A program made the translations under genes and the position numbers. A stretch of DNA of 53,741 bases from Antrodiella citrinella. Lineage: Eukaryota; Basidiomycota; Agaricomycetes; Polyporales; Steccherinaceae. Where the stretch lies: contig SGPM01000182.1 of the NCBI GenBank assembly GCA_004802725.1, positions 1-53,741 on the forward strand. Direction: 5' to 3'. Within the stretch, counting starts at the first letter, position 1. Each line of letters begins with the position of its first letter. The notes below the pieces were generated by a model. It made no database searches and was not told the DNA's origin. It was given only the letters and a program-made list of their open reading frames with translations. This document shows, piece after piece, positions 1 through 12,231 of this stretch.

Positions 1-3000
1 GGCGCGGGCGCCCACCCCCTCACCCGCTCCGCCGCGCCCTCCTTGACGACCTCGTAGAAGTCCCGATCCAGGATCTGCCGCGTGATCCCCAGCAGATCCC
101 CATCGGACCGATAGCTCTCTAGCATCCCCGTCAAGATCGCGCGGAACTCGTCGTAGACAGCGCCACCGCCAGACCCGCCGGACGCTGCGTCCACGAGCCG
201 CTTGAACAACCGAGGGAAGGACACGGTGCGATGCTGAGAGGAGGTGGAGGTGGACATGAGTGAAGTGAATGTCGACTGCACGAGGTTGCGGAGGGTTTGT
301 AGCGCGTTGTGTTCGCGTTGAGCTTGGGTCGAAGTGGTGGTGTCTGTGTCTGGCAGGGCGGATTGGTCTTTAGAGGAGCAGCACAGCGAGACCTTGTGCA
401 CGGCGCTGATTTGGCTCTCGAGCACCGCGAACCAGAGGTTATCGAGCTGGACATCACCGTCCAGGGCTTTTGAGCGCTCCTGGCATACTGCGACTGCAGC
501 TCTTCCGACGGTCTGCAGTGATACCAAGAGAGACTCCAGGTTGTCATGTGCATCGTGTGAATCCGACGCAGGCTTCAACGCGTGAACCACCTGCGTAGAC
601 AGTGTCTGGTCAAGCGACGCCGCTTTCGCGACGGACGCCATCGGGTCCCCTTTGTGATTCAACGCCCAGATCACAGCGTCGTACACCGCGTGCTCCTCAC
701 ACGTATCCAGCACCTGCTTCCAGTCCAAGAAATCTAGTGGAAGGTATCCTAGCTCCCGCACAACACCTTCAGGATCCTGCTCACACAGAAGGGAGACATA
801 CTCTTGACGAAGAACTGGGGGTACATGCACAGAGGGACCACCTTTCCTATGGTGTTCACCCGACTCGATGTCTTCTAGACTTTGCGGTGAGCCGAGCAAA
901 TACCGCAGATAAGCGAATCGTTGGAGGGTGGCCTCTGGCCCCAACGCAGCCAGCGCATCCTCATGCAGGTCAGGTATCCGCTTGTCCAGTAACGACGCGG
1001 TACTAGCGATATTGATTTGCAAGAGTCTGGGAAGGGACTCCTCGATGGCGGAGAGAATCTCCAGAGGAAGGGTGCCCTTGTTCATGCGCGACGCCGTCGC
1101 GATCACACCCGCGACAGAAGTAAACACCTCCTGTGGTGGGTAGTCTGGGTCTTGCAGGAATGTATCGATAAGGGGTATCCACTGCTGCTCTTGCCGGTGC
1201 CAGGAGCGCAGGATACGATAGAACCCTGCGAGTTTGAAGAGATGAAGGATGTGGTCGCTTTCGTCGGGTGTGTACGCCGATAGCAAGTACTCTGCCGCCA
1301 ACTGCCTGTCCTCCCGTGTATCTTCGTCGTGAGACTCTGCGAGACCAATGAGAATGCCTTGGAGGTGGCTCGGTGTCATCTGGATGAATTGGGAGTATTT
1401 GGGGAAGTTGCGCGCGATGAAGATGTTAACAAACGTCGCATCGGAGGGAGTGAGAGATGAGGTAGAGAGGATCTCGAAGAGGATCTTCGTGATGATGAGA
1501 CGATTAATAGGACGCGACTTCTTGTTGAGGAAGGAATCCTCGAAGGCGATGTCCAGGGTATGAAGAAATGCTTCTGCATCGAACCGGAGTAGCAGACGCG
1601 TATAAGGGTATGTGGGTTCTTCTCCGTTCTCGTCTTCAGATGTGAGCACAAGTTTGCCTCCTTCGCCCACTGCCGGCCAGACACCAGATCGACCATTAAA
1701 GAGGAAGGCGTAGACGTCTGTCTTGGCACGAAGTGCTTCCTCCTCCGGTAGGGGACGCTCACTAGGGTACGTCAACCCTGTCAGCGTATTCGCTAGATAC
1801 GGATAGATCTTGTACGCGTTGAGGATATCCGCCTCCACTGCCTCGTCGGTCGCAAAAGTCGCAAAGACAGGGGAACCTGTGAGACGTGCCCTCCGTTGTT
1901 GGTTTATCTTGCGAATGAGACCTACAAGCTCGACCACGGGAGCGACATAGTCTCCCATAGCACGAGTGTAGACGTAGATGAGTGCGTCGTGTAAGCGATA
2001 GGACTGGCACAGCGTGATGGCCTGGTTTATGTCGAGACAGTCCGGGTCTATGTGCCAAATGACGCGCTCCACGAGATCTGGTCGGTTGTCCTCATCGTGC
2101 AGTGCAATCAGCCGCTGGGTCACCCGAGGCGGAACTTGGTGAATACTACCGTCCAGAATGAAAGGTTCCAGCTGAAGGAGGTACATTCGAGATATACCAT
2201 TGTCGTAGTAGTACTGGTAGAGGTCTTCGAAGAGGAACTCGAAGTCGTCAAGTTCCATGGAAACCTGAGCACACGATACGACGAGGCCCTCAAAGAGGTC
2301 TGTCCGGTCAACACCACGACCATCAGGCGTCACATGAGTGCTGTCTGTCAAGCGTTCTTCAGAAAACGCATAACTTGCAGACGCGAACATGAGCTCCCGC
2401 AACTTGCTTCCAATGACTGTGCGGATTTCTTCGGGTTTGTCCGGTAGGCCATTTCTGTTGCCACGCGCCTTGCCAGTATAATAAGTTGATGTCAGGTTTA
2501 TGGCACTCAGAAAATCGCCATTGGAAACAAAGGTTAGGATGCGATCGGCCCAGGTCAGCAGGGTCCCGACGGATAGGCTGTGTTGTCCCTGCCATGAGGT
2601 CAGAAAACCTGACTTCAGCATACAGAGAACGACGTACGAGACAAAAAATCTTTCCCTTGTATATCCGGATCGCATGAGCCACCTCAGTCACAGCGTCAGA
2701 ATATGATAGAGAACCGTTAGTCGTGTGACTGAGCGTAGGAGATACCAGAGACCATGCATCGAAGAGGACACGGTCAATGATTTTGAGCGTCCGTATGTCA
2801 TACACCTCTAGCGTCGTGGTGGTCAATACTAGCACTTGCTATTGGCATCGTGAATAAGCCCGACAATTCAACGCGGAAGTCATAGGACGAACGAACCCAC
2901 ATTAGCATTCAACCATTGGACTGTCAAAATGTCGCTGTCTGTTGTCCACTGCCCGCCCTCTTCAAAAACAATCCGGCCGGTTTCTGCAGTCGTAACTTTT

Positions 3001-4818
3001 CCGCTCCTCGGGTTCTTGATCTTCTCCTGAACCTTGATCTCGGATACTCGGATGAGGTAGAGCGTATTGCCCCACGAGTACACTAGAACGGGTACCAAAG
3101 AGGGCGAAGGAAGCGAAGCATGTCCGTTTTGCTTTTGCGCGGTAGGTTTTAGTGGGTCCTTCTCGTTAGATTCAACGCTAGGGTACCATGCGAGAGATCC
3201 CTTGAATCTTGACTTCGCCGGAGGTTCCTCGTCTGTATCTCGATGCCGCCGGTACCATGTCCGCGGCGTAGGGCGAAGACCAACGATGACAAGTTTCATC
3301 GGTGTCAGGAGTGCAACCAGATTGTACGTGTCAGTGGGATGTGCTGCGGTGCCGAGAGGCAAAGGTGACATGGCAAGAATCGTGTTAGCCTTTCGTTGTC
3401 TTCGGCGCCGGAAGGTATGCTGGTACGCAGTGGGTAGCGCCATTGTGGGAGTAGGGACTGAATCAGATGTAGTAGTCTCGTCCGAATATTTTCCAAGAAT
3501 GCGGAGTATGTCTGATGCTTCTACGAATAGCACCTTGCCTAGGCTGTGGTAGAATGCCAACCCAGTCTCGTCAGCAGACACGACAGCTGTGTGCCTGCCT
3601 GCCACAAAACCTATGCTGACTATCCGAGAACCTAGTAGATGACCCTCCTGCCTGCCTGATGCAACTGCAGCCAGCGACGTGGGCGCGACAAACCTCGCAG
3701 CCACCTTAGGATTGTTGATGTTGAACAGTTGGATGTAACCGGAGGCGTGTCCTGCTGCTACAAAAGTGTGGTCAAAAGACAAAGCAAGGGCTGTGACAGC
3801 TCCCACTAGAAAGGTGTCAGTAAGTCAGATGAGATTCTGAACGATGCTAACATACATTGCGACTCTTCACCACATATGCAGATCAGGTTCTGTTTGAAGT
3901 CGAAGACTAGAATTTTCCCGTTATCCGTACCCACACATATGAGACCATTCGCAGTCAGAACCGTCGGTGACCCAACGTCTGATGTCCCAAGTATTTCTGC
4001 GGCTTTCGACGATGGTACAGCGTTCCGATACAGATAGTCTCCAATGTTCCGCAACTCAGTCCATCTGAAGACTTCTCGATCCTCTGCCTCCTTCGCATGT
4101 GGTATGGTTGCCGTTTCGGGTGCACTGTCAGTATTCTGGGAGAGTTCGGAGAAATGAGAATACGCTGCGGATGGGGCTTCAGGAAGTGCAGGGGTCCCTA
4201 CACTCCCTAATGAAGGTGAACGCGAAATTTGAGGTGTTGTGGAGCGTAATCTGGACACTGCAGGATGCAGAAACGGTCTTCTGTGATGAGCGGGAGATGG
4301 AGAGCCAGAGCCCGAAGCTGTTGGAGGTGATAGAAACCCATTCTGCGAGAGTGGGGAAGCCGACCGAGACTGGTCGGACATAGTTTCGGGTCGCTTAATA
4401 GCATGACAGTATCAATGAGACTGCAGGTAGATTGAACTATAGAACGCACCATAGCTTCATCGTCCATAGCCGATGCAAACCTTTCGTTCTCCTCGACAGC
4501 TTTGAGCAATGAGCGGTGGTCCGTCGCTGACTCCAGCTCGTCTTCCTCATGTTCGGTCCCAAGAACATCGCGCAGCTGTTCCCGGTATCCACCTGCTGGT
4601 TCTGCGTCAACTCCTTCATACAAGAAGCCTCCCTCCGCTTCTTCGTCTTCCGAGCTTGAGTTATTCTCCTCGTCAGTCATGAGTTCATCAAAACGCGTCG
4701 AGTAGTCGCCGCCATGGTCTTCATGGGTTTCCTCATCTCCGTCGGTATCTGAGAAGGACAATAGGGAGGAAGGGCCCGCGCCAGCCGTATCCTCCGGTCG
4801 TTGTGTTGTACCATTCAT
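1..4818 (-). CDS. VPS8: Vps8, CORVET tethering subunit (3' part cut by window edge)
   Basis: Vps8 is a subunit of the endosomal CORVET complex, which binds the Rab5-type GTPase Vps21 and tethers early endosomes. Model: complement(join(<1..2588, 2638..2838, 2901..3805, 3856..4393, 4450..4818)); all four introns (56, 50, 62, 49 nt) are GT-AG and phases close. Residues 1 to about 250 are acidic and Ser-rich. A beta-propeller follows, with GLICVGTDNGKILVFDF, then GAVTALALSFDHTFVAAGH, and later TLLTWADRIL. The long last exon carries the Vps8 hallmarks ELMFASASYAFSE, HVTPDGRGVDR, DLVERVIWHIDPDCLDINQ and IYVYTRAMGDYV. The frame stays open to base 1, so the C-terminal RING part lies outside the window. 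An in-frame ATG at 4899 is an alternative start; 4818 is preferred because the extra 27 residues look unlike coding sequence. It is head-to-head with the PHD gene at 5138. Confidence 0.93.
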
Positions 4819-5137
4819 GAAAAATGCTGCTTCAGCCCAGTGAGAATGGAGTCTGGACGGACACGGATGTTTAAACAAGCGCTCATCGGCCACACGCATA
4901 ATTAAACACGGGTAAACTTGAGGGTGTTAATAGCTTTACATTGTTCTTATCTCTGTAATACTGCTTAGAAACCCCCTTGTGAGATGACATGCCTTAAAAG
5001 TCAACAAGAAAATATTGCGGTAAATTGGAATTTGGAAGACTAGACTTGGCTCACGGCTTGCCAATCGGCATACAGCCCAGGTCAATGTCCACATCTCCTC
5101 TCGTAGTCTCCTCATCTCCCAGACCCTCCCGCTCGTC
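4819..5137. promoter_or_regulatory. Divergent promoter region VPS8 / CTI6-like
   Basis: These 319 bp separate two opposite start codons, so both promoters must lie here. I saw no clear TATA box or strong palindrome. The role is inferred from position only. Confidence 0.5.
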
Positions 5138-7275
5138 ATGACGAACGTTGTGTCCATGGGCCCGCCCCCTTCGCCAAAGGAACCCCGTCGTTCTGGCCGA
5201 CGATCTGTCCCCTCAGCATCCGCAAGCAAGTCCCCCATGGGCTCTCCAACATCTGATATCGCCCCCAAGTCCAAGGAGAACAATCACAAACCCAATCCTC
5301 CACCATCCTCCAACGGTGGCCGCACAAAAAGAGCGAAACAGGAAGAAATAGAGGAAGCTCTCGACGACATTCCCAAGAGCTCGGCAAGCACCAACGGTCG
5401 TACGAAACGGAAGGGCAAAGACAAAGAGAAGCTGACGCTGGCAATCGACGCTCAGGTCGACGAGTACGCTCAGAACGGTGATGGAATTGGAAAAGAGAGT
5501 GGCGGAGACGCGCAGGACGAGGAAGAACAAGGCATTACTCGTTGCCCTTGTGAAGGTATCGTCCTCTCCTTAACGCATCTTCCATGACTCGCCCCTCAAA
5601 ATTGGCGACCAGTACTAGGAGAAGAAGACCCGGGTGAGGGCACGATGGTCATGTGCGAAGAGTGTCATGCCTGGCAGCATGGCACATGCATGGGCTTTCC
5701 TACTGAAGACTTGATTCCGGATAATTACTTCTGCGAGCAGTGCAGGCCGGACATGTATCCTGACCTCATAAAGTGCGTTCCTCCATGCATGCCACCCCTT
5801 CCAGACTACCTAACGTCCCCCGTGTATAGGAGACTCAAGAAAGCACGGCAAACCTCAGTGTCTTCTCACCACGTCCCCGCCACTCAAGCGCACGACTCGC
5901 GATCCCACTCCCCAGTTAGTCTTATGAAGCAGACCAAGAGGAGGAATACTATGAACAGTAGGGATGCGGCCTATGACGAAAGTCTTCAAGCCGTCATTGA
6001 TGCTTCTGCTGCAGAAGCCCTCGCATCGACGCGAGTCAACGCCGATGGAGACGAGGGATCTGTGGTCGGTCCAGGAGATACCGCACCTGATGGCGAGGTA
6101 ACGCTTGGTGGTCGAAGGAAGCGGAAGCGGGCTGACGACGACGCGTGAGTCCTATCTGAAGCATGTTATCGCGATTACGACTGGCTGACGAGCATACATA
6201 CACGCAGCGCGTCCGCTAAACGTACTAGATCTGCCTCCATTATATCCGAACGACAGGTCATGCCACCACCTCGCGATCCAACACCCATGAGCGCGAAAGC
6301 TTCAGTACCCCCTTCTGCTCTTCCAAAGCCGGTGGCACGCGCAAAACGTCCTGGTGGTCGGAAAGCCCAGGTGCAGGAAGCATTGCCTGCAGACAACGAA
6401 GGTATGTATTAAACCTAACCTTAAACCTGTGACGTAATTCACGTGATCGGCCCGTATAGCCGCGAATACAACTGCAGCGCGGCGGCAGGGCAATCCGCGA
6501 GCAAAAGGTGCGTTTTGATGTGCTGTATTCAGGATCTTGGTTCGCTCAACCTCCCATGACAGCGACCGCCGGCCACGAATATGGATCGCGTCGAAATCAA
6601 AACAATGGTGTGAGCCAAGGGCCAGCCACCAACGTTCACGCATCCACTGCGGCAGCCTCGCGTTCATATCATAATTCCCACGCATATGCAGTTTCACAAC
6701 AGCCACTTCTTACATCCTGGAACCTCCCAGATTACCTCGCTCACCTTTCACATACCCTGCCTACAGAAACCCCCCGTCCTCTCGAGGTGCGCGGTTTCTC
6801 ACTAGGCCCCAATGGGCAGGAGGCTATGGAGCGCACTACAGAACGTGGCGTTAAAGTGAAATGGCCCGGAAAACGCATGAGCGTGGGGGACATGAACAAA
6901 CGTGTTCGGGCTTTAGTAGAGTGGGTTGGAAGGGAGCAAGCTAGCGCTCAAGAGCGGAGTCGGCGAAAGGAGACCATTGAGAAGGCACTGATCGAATTTC
7001 GTGCTTCTCACTCCAATTCGGCCATTGGAGAAGATGGAGGAGACGTACCCATGGTCCTCGATGGCGAAACATCCCAATCTCCTCTCCAGGAGAGACAACC
7101 ACCCACGCCGAGCACTGCTCTCCCGACACCTACTGTCGCTGACGCCCTCGTCTCAGATTCCGGTTCGGAGACGATGAAGATGATGGAAGAGCTTATGGAA
7201 GAATTGATCGGCTTCCAGGAGCGCTATGGCCCGGGTGCGAAGTCGAAAGAGCGAGAGCGCAGGACAGTTTCATGA
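5138..7275 (+). CDS. PHD-finger protein, Cti6-like (Rpd3L histone deacetylase subunit)
   Basis: Model: join(5138..5555, 5619..5772, 5830..6144, 6208..6401, 6460..6507, 6563..7275), 613 aa, phases closed. Residues about 134-187 form one C4HC3 PHD finger built across exons 1-2: CPC, then MCEECHAWQHGTC, then FCEQC. The order GITRCPC...MVMCEECHAWQH...NYFCEQCRPD matches yeast Cti6, a subunit of the Rpd3L deacetylase complex whose PHD finger reads histone H3 tails. Most of the rest is low-complexity and basic (GRRKRKR, AKRTR, AKRPGGRKAQ), suggesting nuclear location. A short C-terminal block with ERGVKVKWPGKRMSVGDMNKRVRALVEWVGREQ looks conserved and helical. For the last intron I chose the acceptor at 6562 (55 nt), because the nearer AG at 6532 would leave only 25 nt. 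Complex membership is inferred from the family. Confidence 0.85.
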
Positions 7276-7495
7276 CATATTGCACGCTATCGTTCTTTTC
7301 CATATATTCTTCTTGATCCATTTTATTCTGTTGTATCGTCGTCATTCCCATTGCTTTCACTATTCCACTTCCCGTTGCTAAAGTCTTTGGCGTCACGTCT
7401 CCCCATTGTACCTGCTATCTACCTGGATCCCCTCATCTCTGCTCGAGGTGTCATACAGTCTCAATTCCATATCCTACGATTTCAGAAGGGTGGTC
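7276..7495. other. Spacer between PHD gene and ILV1
   Basis: No gene is seen. It is pyrimidine-rich and probably holds the 3' end of the PHD-finger gene and the ILV1 promoter. Confidence 0.4.
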
Positions 7496-9704
7496 ATGAT
7501 CTCGTTGATACTTCAAAGCTTCAAAGCCGCGAATCGCGATCCTCCATCGGATGATTTGCATGAAACGAATGAGTCAGAGCCACTCAGCCAGGGTACGTTA
7601 TTGCGGGCGCTACAACTTTATCTTCATTTCTTACGCTGATCTTGTACATTATCCTCTTCCTTGCTTTTTGACTATCTGAATTGGTTCTTTAGGCCATATC
7701 ATTGCTGTGCCCAGGTCATCCAAGCGAAAATATGGCCCCCGCTACCCTGGAATATGACTCTCATGCACCGGAACCGATCACATCATATCCCCGCCTACTC
7801 GAACATTACTTGCTCCCCAATCGGACCCCCGACTACCTGAGGCTGATCCTAACGTCCAAAGTCTATGAGATCTTGAAGGAGACCCCATTGCTGTTCTGTC
7901 CCGCTCTGAGCGCAAGACTAGGCAATCAGATATGGCTGAAACGAGAGGACCTGCAGGAGGTGTTTAGCTTCAAAATCCGGGGTGCTTACAACTTTATGGC
8001 AAGTTTGAGGGATGAGGAGCGATGGAAAGGTGTTGTTACATGTAGTGCCGGTTAGTGTGTGCGTAGCTCGTCAACGCCTTCTATTTTGTACTCACCCCAA
8101 AGTTTCGTGTTAGGCAATCACGCGCAGGGAGTAGCTTTGTCCGGCCAACGACTAGGCATCCCTTGCACGATTGTTATGCCCAAGGGGACGCCCTCTATAA
8201 AAGTGCGCAACGTATCTCGACTAGGAGCCAAAGTAGTTCTGCACGGCGCCGACTTCGACGAGGCCAAAACAGAGTGTGCTAGGTTGGCTTCCGCACACGG
8301 TTTGATCTTCGTCCCGCCATACGACGATCCCCTCGTTATCGCTGGCCAAGGCACCATCGGCTTGGAGATTCTGAAACAAATACCAGAGGCCGACAAGCTT
8401 GACGCAATTTTCGCCGCTGTAGGGGGAGGCGGCCTCGCGGCTGGGATCTGCGAGTACGTCAAGCGGATAGGAAGTCCGAACACGAAAGTGATTGGCGTCG
8501 AGACACTGGATGGTGATGCTATGGCGCGATCTTTGGCGAAGGGCGAGAGAGTGACCTTGGACGAGGTTGGTCCTTTCAGCGATGGTACCGCTGTCAAGAT
8601 CGTAGGCGAAGAGCCTTTCCGCATCTGCAAAGCACTCCTGGACGGTGTCGTCAAGGCGAACACGGATGAACTCTGTGCAGCTATCAAAGATGTTTTTGAA
8701 GGTACCGTCCGTTTTTTCCGTATTAGCTACACATTATTCACAGAGGACGTAGAGACTAGATCCATAACCGAGCCCGCTGGTGCTCTCGCCCTGGCCGGCC
8801 TCAAGCGGTACATTCTAGACAACCAACTCGTCGGTGCACAGAAACGCTTCGTGGCAGTCGTCAGCGGCGCGAACATGAACTTTGATCGGCTGCGCTTCGT
8901 AGCAGACCGTGCCGAGCTCGGTGAGGGTCGAGAGGCCCTGCTCAGTGTCGAGATTCCGGAACGACCGGGAAGGTGCGTCATGATTCCCACCCCTACGTCC
9001 CTGCGTGTTTTTAGACGTGTGTGTGCACAGTTTCGTCGCGCTGCACGACGTCATTCACCCTCGCGCTACGACGGAGTTCATCTATCGGTATGGGGATTCC
9101 GAGACTGCGCAGATCTTCATCTCGTTCAAGCTCGAGTCGGCCCATCGGGAGAAGGAGGTGACGGACGTGCTCACCACGCTGAAGACACAAGGCATGAAAG
9201 GCTTTGACATCAGCAACGACGAGCTAGCAAAGAGCCATGCTCGGTATATGATTGGAGGGTTTGCAAACGTACCCACTGAACGCATATTCAGGTTTGGTGC
9301 GTGTTTACCATGCTAACACCGTATATCGTGTTGTAATTTATTATATTCTTTCACCCGTAGAATTCCCTGAGCGTCCCGGAGCCCTTAGAAAATTCCTGTT
9401 AGGCATTCACAGTGGCTGGAACATCTCGCTCTTCCACTACCGAAATCAAGGCGCAGGTCTGTTTATTCCCTGAACCCTCAATTGATCCTACCCCTGAAAT
9501 CTGAAATGCCTTTTCGTGATTTTGTTAGACCTTGGCAAGGTTCTCGCGGGTATTCAAGTCCCTCCGAGCGACGGCGAAAAGTTTGACGACTTCCTCCGGA
9601 CACTGGGGTACCCTTATGTGGAGGAGACGGAGAACGAAGTGTACAAAAGATATCTGCGGGCACCCTCGCCTACAGACGCAGTACCGAACGGTAATGTGAA
9701 TTAG
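7496..9704 (+). CDS. ILV1: Threonine deaminase (L-threonine ammonia-lyase)
   Basis: PLP enzyme converting L-threonine to 2-oxobutanoate and ammonia, the first committed step of isoleucine synthesis, normally mitochondrial. Model: join(7496..7592, 7715..8050, 8114..8701, 8753..8972, 9031..9296, 9361..9456, 9529..9704), 592 aa; starting at the in-frame ATG at 7732 gives 554 aa. The yeast enzyme is of similar length. Visible motifs: SFKIRGAYN with the PLP lysine (about residue 81 from the 7732 start), [17 protein letters not shown] for phosphate binding, [10 protein letters not shown] and SGANMNFDR. Two C-terminal regulatory ACT-like domains begin at VEIPERPG and [13 protein letters not shown], so isoleucine feedback control is expected. 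The first exon is joined by a 122-nt intron whose phase closes exactly, but it shows no strong mitochondrial presequence, so the start is uncertain. A TGAGTCA site lies at 7570. Confidence 0.95.
7570..7576. promoter_or_regulatory. TGAGTCA, Gcn4/Cpc1-type site at ILV1
   Basis: A perfect TGASTCA heptamer lies 156 bp upstream of the 7732 ATG. Gcn4/Cpc1 binds this sequence at amino-acid biosynthesis genes under general control, which fits ILV1. If translation starts at 7496 the site would be inside exon 1. Function is inferred. Confidence 0.5.
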
Positions 9705-10112
9705 ATTTAGCATGTGTACTATAGTCGGCGTGCTCTATAATGGTGTTTGTATCCCTACTGCTGCTGGCGTGTTGTCAGAGGTACAAGCACTGCGGCGCAT
9801 CGGATTTCTGTTCTACGTATACCGACAGTTGAGCCGTGCAGAGGTCCGTATATGTTTGTCCACAGAGTCGCGGACATGCATCCCGATCGGACTGCGAATC
9901 TAGAACCAAGATCGTAGTCGCTATATCCCGACGCTTTTCGGGATGCCAGGACAATCCTCGTGCATTGTGTTACGATTTGTGTATAGCCAGGTATACCCGC
10001 ACACGACCTGCTCAAGTGGATCCATAAGCTGCGAATCCGAAATGAGACCGATAGAGCCGCATACGAGCTCACCAATCACACCGATCTCTTTCTCGTGACT
10101 AAGACTTTCGGG

Positions 10113-10268
10113 GCGGTACTTGACCAAGCTAAAGCTCAGACGACCAAGTAAGTCATGCCTCGCATTTATTCCCGACAAAAATGTGGGTCGGTGCTTGACT
10201 AAGCTAAAGCTCAGACGAGGGCGGGTCAGCAAGCAAGTCATGCGTCGCATTTATTCTCGACAAAAATC
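10113..10268. repeat. Diverged direct tandem duplication (about 70 and 80 bp)
   Basis: Copy 1 (10113-10182) and copy 2 (10189-10268) share the blocks AAGCTAAAGCTCAGACGA, AAGTCATGC and TCGCATTTATT, then CGACAAAAAT, in the same order. They differ by point changes and a short insertion after CAGACGA in copy 2. A shorter match, CATGCGTCGCATTT, occurs at 10899-10912. There is no coding potential. This looks like an old duplicated repeat or the remnant of a mobile element. Confidence 0.7.
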
Positions 10269-11967
10269 ATCTCATTTCTGAATGGCATCGTACGTTCAGT
10301 ATACTGCACGTTGTGAGGTACAACGCGGTGCCTGCAGAATTTGACTGGCGTGATATACACACGGGGTCGCTCTGCGTCGCTCCACCGTCGGAAGGCCATT
10401 GGGCCCATGAAGAACGAGGAGGCATGAGTGGGGAGCCGCTGACAAATTGTTAAAAAGGAACGCGTCGTAGTCGCGCCTCCCGACCATGTACAGTTTCCGG
10501 TACCGATACCTCGATGGAATCTCGTCTCGTACCCAGACTTGTGAATCCGCACCCACAATCCGTTCTAATATTGCACCTTTCCGTTGGTGCAGCGCCATGT
10601 TTACCTTCTCGTGACTCGGATCAACGCGATCCCCGTCATCCATGTGTTGAGACCCGTGTTTGCCATTTTCCTATCTACTCCGGCGTATTGTGGAAGTGAG
10701 CGGGCAAGGCGCTGCTCGGGGTGTTTCGGACGTTTTTCCCGCACGCCATCTTTCGCGGAAGCTGTTTCCCAAACCGGATCGTCGAGGACGTCCGCGCGAT
10801 TTATCAGATAAAGTTGAGTTTGGTTATGTGGGCGTTAGCATAAATATTAAAATGAAAGATAACAGGATGACCAGGACCGCGGGTTTCTCCGGATGACACA
10901 TGCGTCGCATTTGTTGACGCAGATCTTATCTTGCACAGCTTCTTTGTTCCGATTAGGCAAGTAAATAGCCTTTTCGAGTTGCTTGTACGTCGTCGATTAC
11001 TGGATCGGCCAAAGCAGATCTTGCTCGAGATTGAGGCCATCGATTTTAGTCGAATTGCGCCTTTGTTTCTACTAGCAATCTGCAGCATTTCAGCCAAGAG
11101 TTACAGGGTTGGTCCAGTATCTGGGTACCGAGGATGGAAAAACAGCTAAGTTACGCCGGAATATCTCCTACTGGTACAGCCATCCATCTCGACGAGTGAT
11201 TGAAGACCGTATGTCGCGGTATGTTTGAGGCCGGATGGGCACACAGTAGGCTACTGGGCATCCACACGCCGCGGAGGAAGATCTTCTGGTCGGTGAATTT
11301 GCTGGAACCCTGTCTTCTCTTCTTCCCTTGTGGCGCGAGAAGGCCTTTGCCATTGAAATCTGAAGGACCAGGGAGAATGAAGGGCACAACCCTAAGCTTG
11401 GTTTTGCATTCCACGGTATTCCATCTGAAGATGTGAACGGTGAATAGACGACCGAAGAACGAACTTTACATACATTGTTTGTTGTCTTTTTCTGGTGCGC
11501 ATGCGTGGAGCGCGGTGGCTTGCAGATAATCAGCGTGAACTGGCCTCCATGCGTGGTTCTCGGACCGGTCGTGTTCTCACAGACAACGTCGGCGGTGCTG
11601 TTCAGCCCAGAAAGAGCCAATCGGGCACGGTCCCTGCAATGCAAGTATGGACGCCCTAGGCGTATCCAAGGAATGGCCGATGTAAGCAACGTTCGATCGT
11701 ACCTATGCGGTGATATCCTGTTCTATGAACAACGAAAGTAGAAAACCGAGTACCCGACGGCTTCTTGGAAAAGATGAACAGTACTAGTGCGATAAGAGGA
11801 TTACCGAGGGTCCAGACGATAATGACTTGGATAATTGGGGTGATATGTCGTCTCACGGTGCAGTGCGGCGCGGCATTGGAGGTCTGAATTTCCTCCGCTC
11901 AGAGGCTGACTGTAGCGTTGCTGGCTGCTTTGTGGTGGCCGCGACGTCGAAACAAGATCGAAAGTGC

Positions 11968-11984
11968 GAGTCAGTTGCTGACTC
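11968..11984. promoter_or_regulatory. Palindrome GAGTCAG-TTG-CTGACTC
   Basis: Perfect 7-bp inverted arms with a 3-bp centre. The right arm is part of TGACTCA (11979-11985), an AP-1/Gcn4-type core. It lies about 250 bp upstream of the arrestin start codon, so a bZIP-binding promoter element is possible. Confidence 0.35.
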
Positions 11985-12231
11985 AGACAAGGACCGAGCG
12001 ATGGACACACGTGACAGAATGGCTGTCCACAAGTGTACCGGGCGCCTGTTGATATGAGTTTCCGCGTCCCTAGTCCGTGAGGAGCAGAAGATGTTAAAAC
12101 CATTTATTATCTCTTGCCTCCTCCCACTCCTCTTTTCCGCCACGACAGCCCTGCATCCCTGGTCCTGCTACGCACCAGAGATTCTGAATTCGACCAGGGA
12201 CCCAGTCTGAGTCCGCACTGCACAGTTGATC

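Larger units (their letters stand above)
9705..12231. other. Gene-poor region (2.5 kb)
   Basis: No open frame here matches a family or can be joined by splicing into a convincing protein. The longest frames (10296-10643 and 11168-11689, both minus) have ordinary shadow composition. The region holds a diverged tandem duplication at 10113-10268, a related short copy near 10899, and a palindrome with a TGACTCA core at 11968-11984. The right end must contain the promoter of the arrestin gene. Confidence 0.5.

Noticed and set aside
3067..3552. 161-codon plus-strand frame opposite VPS8
   Set aside because: Shadow of the VPS8 coding exon on the other strand.
6508..6532. 25-nt GT-AG segment as last intron of the PHD gene
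   Set aside because: Too short for a spliceosomal intron; the AG at 6562 gives a 55-nt intron with a CTCAAC branch-like site in the same frame.
8702..8742. Shorter 41-nt version of ILV1 intron 3
   Set aside because: It would insert extra residues before ETRSITEP; the acceptor at 8752 gives [10 protein letters not shown], as in homologues.
10296..10643. 115-codon minus-strand frame overlapping an offset frame
   Set aside because: No homology recognised; lies just to the right of the 10.1-kb tandem repeat in gene-poor DNA.
11168..11689. 173-codon minus-strand frame in the 9.7-12.2 kb gap
   Set aside because: No family resemblance, no splice continuation and composition like a chance frame.
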